Origin: Gemmatimonadota bacterium
GTDB lineage: Bacteria; Gemmatimonadota; Gemmatimonadetes; Longimicrobiales; Gaopeijiaceae
DNA length: 16,852 nt
Direction of reading: 5' to 3'
Assembly: GCA_030550695.1 (NCBI GenBank)
Contig: JAUQOX010000035.1
Coordinates: 1 to 16,852 of the forward strand
In this document: piece by piece, positions 14,230 through 16,852 of the stretch
Layout of the letters: every line of letters begins with the position of its first letter
How positions within the stretch are numbered: position 1 is the first letter of the stretch
Translations under genes and position numbers: made by a program
Notes under the pieces: generated by a model
What the model saw: only the letters and a program-made list of their open reading frames with translations
Told to the model about the DNA's origin: nothing
The model's database searches: none

Positions 14230-16272
14230 GTGACTCCCTTCACCCCCCTGGACTGGTTCTGGGCCGCCGCCTTTCTGGTCCTCATGGTCGGAGGGGCGTT
14301 CTTTTTCTACCGCTTGGCCCGGAGAAGCGAATCGGAGTTCTTCCTGGCGGGAAGGCGCCTCCCCTGGTGGCTCCCCGCCTCGTCGGTCTTCAGCACCCAT
14401 ACCGCCACCGACACCCCCATGTGGGTCACGGGGGTGGTCTATGCCCATGGCTTCCGAGGTCTTTGGTATACCTTCTTCACCGCTTGGACAGCCATCGGGG
14501 CCTTCGTGAGTGCCCGGATCTTCCGGCGTTCCCTGGCCTACTCCCAGGCGGAGTGGCAGGTCCTGCGCTTCAGCGGCCTGGGCGCGGAACTCCTGCGGGG
14601 GTGGCTGGCGGGCTGGCAGGTCTTCATGAACATGTTCATCCTGGGCTGGGTCGGGATGGCCATGGGCAAGGTGGGCCAACTGGTGTTCGGCTGGCCGGTG
14701 TGGGTGGGGTTGGTGGTTCCCACCCTGATCACTGCGGCCTACACCCTGGTGGCGGGCTACTGGGGGGTGGTGATGGGGGATTTCCTTCAGGGGATCGTGG
14801 CCATCTTCGCCATCGTCCTGGTCTCGGTGGTGGGCATCATGGGCGCGGGGGGGGCTGGGGGGATCACGACGCGGCTGGAGGCCATGGGTGAGGCCTGGCG
14901 GCTCGACCCCTTCGCCTTCACCGGTGTCTTCTCGGGAGACTTCCCCGCCGCCTGGTTCGTCACCATGCTGGTCATCGCCGTGCTGGGAGGTTTCGGAATG
15001 GGCACCAGCATCGACTGGTACCCCGAAGCCCAGCGGATCCAGTCAGCGGGCTCGGTACGGGATGCGGCCTACGGGATCTGGGCAGGGGGAGCCGTGACCC
15101 TGATCCGCAACGGCTTTTGGGCTGCCAGTATCCTGGCGTTCTTCGTCCTAGCTCCCGGCATACCCGCGGCGGCCGACTACGAGCTGGGCTGGTTTCGCCT
15201 GGGGTTCGAGCTGCTTCCGGCAGGTCTGGTAGGAGTTTTTTTTGCGGCTATCCTGGCCATTCACTTATCCACCATTTCCAGCCATCTGAATCTCGGCGCC
15301 CTTTACTTCACCCGCGACCTCTTTCAGCGTTATGTCAAGCCGGACGCCGACGAAAGGACGTTGGTCTGGGTAGGACGTCTGGCCACGGCGGTGCTCCTCC
15401 TGGGGTCCTTCTTCTACGGCATGATGATGGAAGAGATCACCCAGTGGCTGATCTTTGCCCTCTGGCTCATGATGGCGGGCATTTGGTTGCCGAACATCCT
15501 TCAGGTCGTGTGGTGGCGTTTCAACGCTTGGGGGTATCTCTCGGCGTGGATGGCCAACCTGGGGATCGCCTGGTTGGTGGTTTGGGTTCTCCCCTCCCTT
15601 GGGGTGTTTCCTCCCCTCCCGGACTATCTCCAGTTCTGGCTCCTCATGGCGCTGGGAGCTGCCGTGTTCCTGCCGGCCACCCTCCTCACCCGGCCTGAGC
15701 CCATGGACCACCTGGTGCGGTACTATCTGCAGACCCGCCCCCTGGGCTGGTGGGGTCCGGTCCACCGGGAGGCCGTGCGGCGGGGGCTGATCCTTTCCCG
15801 GGAAGGGGAGAACGGGAAGGGGGGAAGCGGGGGTGGGGGAGGGCGCCTCGGGCTGGGGGGAGGCGAGGCGGGCCGCCCGGCGGGGGGGGGCCCGGGGCGG
15901 CAACCCCTGGTCCGGCGGCGGTGGACGCCCGGAGAGGCTGAGGAGTGGACCCGGGAGGACTGGATGGTCATCGTCCTTTCGCCCTTGGTGATGGCGGCCT
16001 ACCTTCTGGGGGTGGCCAATCTTCTCCTCCTCAGGCCGGGAGGGATCCTTCTCACCCTGGGGGCGTTGGCGGGAACCGGTCTGATGTACTGGATCATCGA
16101 TCCCAAGCTCAGGGCTGTCTCCGCGGAATACGAACAGCGGCAAGGCCGGTATCTGGAGGAGCTGGAGCGGGCCATGCGTTGGGAAGAACGGAAGAGGGGA
16201 GCCCTGTCGGAGGGGATGCCAGGGCCCTCCGGGGGAGGTGGCACCGGTGGGGGGGGGCCTGAAGATGGATAG
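14230..16272 (+). CDS. Sodium:solute symporter with C-terminal extension
   Basis: Integral membrane transporter of the SSS/SSF family (680 aa), expected to couple sodium entry to solute uptake; the substrate is unknown. Residues 1-485 carry the typical core: first membrane helix at 8-29, then SESEFFLAGRRLPWWLPASS (34-51, with Arg33 before it), repeated hydrophobic segments, and IHLSTISSHLNLGALYFTRDLF (344-365), the region of the Na2 site in this family. The start is GTG 14230 with AAGG upstream. After the core comes a Gly-rich insertion (about 527-557), two more hydrophobic helices (about 578-601 and 604-622), a charged helical segment (about 625-656) and a Gly-rich tail. The gene overlaps the next small gene by 8 bp. 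Sugar transport linked to the mannosidase locus is possible but not shown. Confidence 0.88.
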   Translation: MTPFTPLDWFWAAAFLVLMVGGAFFFYRLARRSESEFFLAGRRLPWWLPASSVFSTHTATDTPMWVTGVVYAHGFRGLWYTFFTAWTAIGAFVSARIFRRSLAYSQAEWQVLRFSGLGAELLRGWLAGWQVFMNMFILGWVGMAMGKVGQLVFGWPVWVGLVVPTLITAAYTLVAGYWGVVMGDFLQGIVAIFAIVLVSVVGIMGAGGAGGITTRLEAMGEAWRLDPFAFTGVFSGDFPAAWFVTMLVIAVLGGFGMGTSIDWYPEAQRIQSAGSVRDAAYGIWAGGAVTLIRNGFWAASILAFFVLAPGIPAAADYELGWFRLGFELLPAGLVGVFFAAILAIHLSTISSHLNLGALYFTRDLFQRYVKPDADERTLVWVGRLATAVLLLGSFFYGMMMEEITQWLIFALWLMMAGIWLPNILQVVWWRFNAWGYLSAWMANLGIAWLVVWVLPSLGVFPPLPDYLQFWLLMALGAAVFLPATLLTRPEPMDHLVRYYLQTRPLGWWGPVHREAVRRGLILSREGENGKGGSGGGGGRLGLGGGEAGRPAGGGPGRQPLVRRRWTPGEAEEWTREDWMVIVLSPLVMAAYLLGVANLLLLRPGGILLTLGALAGTGLMYWIIDPKLRAVSAEYEQRQGRYLEELERAMRWEERKRGALSEGMPGPSGGGGTGGGGPEDG

Positions 16273-16381
16273 GGCCCTGGTCACCGTGGTGGGGATGAGC
16301 ATCGCCTATGCGGCCTCCCTCCTGGGGCTGGCCTTGGCTTGGTACGGGTGGAAGAAGCGCCGCCGGGGAGAAGGACCATGA
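16265..16381 (+). CDS. Tiny membrane protein, likely symporter accessory subunit
   Basis: A 38-aa product with one predicted membrane helix (about residues 6-28, including SIAYAASLLGLALAWYGW) followed by the basic cluster KKRRR, which should keep the C-terminus cytoplasmic. The ATG overlaps the end of the symporter gene by 8 bp and the TGA overlaps the next ATG as ATGA, so the three genes look translationally coupled. Several SSS transporters are known to have small hydrophobic partner proteins encoded next to them (for example PanF with YhdT); assigning this gene to that role is inference from size, topology and position. Confidence 0.65.
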   Translation: MDRALVTVVGMSIAYAASLLGLALAWYGWKKRRRGEGP

Positions 16382-16587
16382 AAGGCCCGGTCCTGGCTGT
16401 CCTTGCCCGCCCCCTCGGCTTTTTCCTGCAGACAGGGGGCGGCTCCCTTCCCCCCCTTCCCGCCGAGCCCCCCATCCGAGGGCCCTTCTGGACCCTGGTG
16501 GTCCCGGCCCTGCTCCTGATCGGCTCGAGCCTGGCCACCTGGGGTCTCTACCGCAAGTTCGCCCGGAGGGAAGGTCCCCGGGGCTGA
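16378..16587 (+). CDS. Small single-helix membrane protein
   Basis: A 69-aa product beginning at ATG 16378, with GGGGAG about seven bases upstream and an ATGA overlap with the preceding tiny gene. It has a Pro/Gly-rich N-terminal half (about 11-36), one predicted membrane helix (about 36-58, WTLVVPALLLIGSSLATWGLY) and a basic end (RKFARREGPRG). No family recognised. An in-frame GTG at 16339 would extend it, but the overlap and SD favour the ATG. With the preceding gene it may form accessory subunits of the symporter. Confidence 0.6.
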   Translation: MKGPVLAVLARPLGFFLQTGGGSLPPLPAEPPIRGPFWTLVVPALLLIGSSLATWGLYRKFARREGPRG

Positions 16588-16606
16588 GGAGGAGGGGGGG
16601 CTCCAG

Positions 16607-16629
16607 GGCTCCCACCCCGGGTGGGGGCC
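16607..16629 (+). terminator. GC hairpin after symporter unit, no T run
   Basis: GGCTCCCAC (16607-16615) can pair with GTGGGGGCC (16621-16629) around loop CCCGG, including one G-U pair. It starts 19 bp after the stop of the last small gene. No T tract follows, so it may be an RNA-stabilising 3' end or a weak terminator. Confidence 0.3.
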
Positions 16630-16662
16630 TCGCCGGCAACGGAAGCTGCCAGTCCGCGGAAG

Positions 16663-16689
16663 AAAAAAAGGCCCCGGGACAACGGGGCC
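16663..16689 (-). terminator. Intrinsic terminator of FmdB-type gene
   Basis: On the minus strand a 7-bp stem GGCCCCG/CGGGGCC with a 6-base loop is followed directly by a run of seven T (A run at 16663-16669 on the plus strand). It lies about 63 bases after the stop of the minus-strand zinc-ribbon gene, which it should end. Confidence 0.75.
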
Positions 16690-16751
16690 GGGAGCCTCGA
16701 CAGGCCTGGGGAATAGGGGTACCGGCGAGCGGGAAAGCGGTGCCCCGAGCC

Positions 16752-16852
16752 TCAGCTTTTCTTCGAAGTCTTCACAAAACCCAGGGAAAGGAGCTGCTCC
16801 ACCTTCTGGCTCTTGCACTTGGGGCAGCGGACCTTCTTGGTGCCGTGCTCGG
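16752..16852 (-). CDS. FmdB-type zinc-ribbon protein, C-terminal part
   Basis: Only the last 32 residues are in the window; the gene runs off the right edge. They contain VRCPKCKSQKVEQLL, half of a zinc ribbon or a CPxC knuckle, and end GFVKTSKKS. This fits the C-terminal part of small FmdB-family putative regulatory proteins, which carry CxxC pairs and a variable basic Ser/Lys tail. A strong terminator follows. The N-terminal CxxC pair cannot be seen, so the family call rests on a short stretch. Confidence 0.6.
   Translation of the reverse strand, partial: EHGTKKVRCPKCKSQKVEQLLSLGFVKTSKKS

Noticed and set aside
13852..14679. An upstream extension of the purK frame towards and into the symporter gene
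   Set aside because: The composition is unlike PurK, which begins at its Rossmann motif just after GTG 13851, and the extension is antisense to the symporter start.

Overview
The window looks like a chromosomal segment of a high-GC, didermic bacterium. The lipoprotein signals, YceI/DUF5777/c-type cytochrome lipoprotein set, Tat-exported glycosidase and sequence flavour fit Gemmatimonadota or a relative. That placement is inference from protein style; no rRNA or other phylogenetic marker apart from purE/purK is present. No mobile element, CRISPR array, tRNA or rRNA was seen. Genes are tightly packed, with ATGA/GTGA overlaps and clear Shine-Dalgarno (SD) sequences.

Region 1 (about 70-2354, + strand): a three-gene unit encodes a secreted YceI-like protein, a DUF5777-type outer-membrane beta-barrel candidate and a c-type cytochrome lipoprotein. 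It looks like a cell-envelope module, probably redox- or lipid-related.

Region 2 (11974-2333, - strand): the centrepiece is a mannosidase operon. In transcription order it holds an unrecognised 256-aa protein (possibly a separate unit), a His-rich lipoprotein built from an internal duplication, a Tat-exported GH125 (exo-alpha-1,6-mannosidase family), a 1236-aa lipoprotein that joins GH92 and GH47 alpha-mannosidase domains in one chain, and a GH2 beta-mannosidase lipoprotein. Together these families could take apart a high-mannose N-glycan: GH92/GH47 remove alpha-1,2 (and possibly alpha-1,3) mannose, GH125 alpha-1,6 mannose, and GH2 the core beta-mannose. No SusC/SusD pair, endoglycosidase or regulator is visible. 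The last gene overlaps the end of the convergent cytochrome gene.

Region 3 (13851-12194, - strand): purK and purE, translationally coupled, for the CAIR step of purine biosynthesis, followed by a good intrinsic terminator.

Region 4 (14230-16587, + strand): a sodium:solute symporter with an unusual Gly-rich insertion and C-terminal membrane extension is followed by two overlapping tiny membrane-protein genes (38 and 69 aa), which look like symporter accessory subunits. The 378-bp gap between purK and the symporter is a divergent promoter region. Region 5 (16752-16852, - strand) is the 3' end of an FmdB-type zinc-ribbon gene with its own terminator.

The observations most worth following are the GH92-GH47 fusion within a compact N-glycan-type operon, the duplicated His-motif lipoprotein that heads the glycosidase genes, and the symporter with two micro-protein partners.
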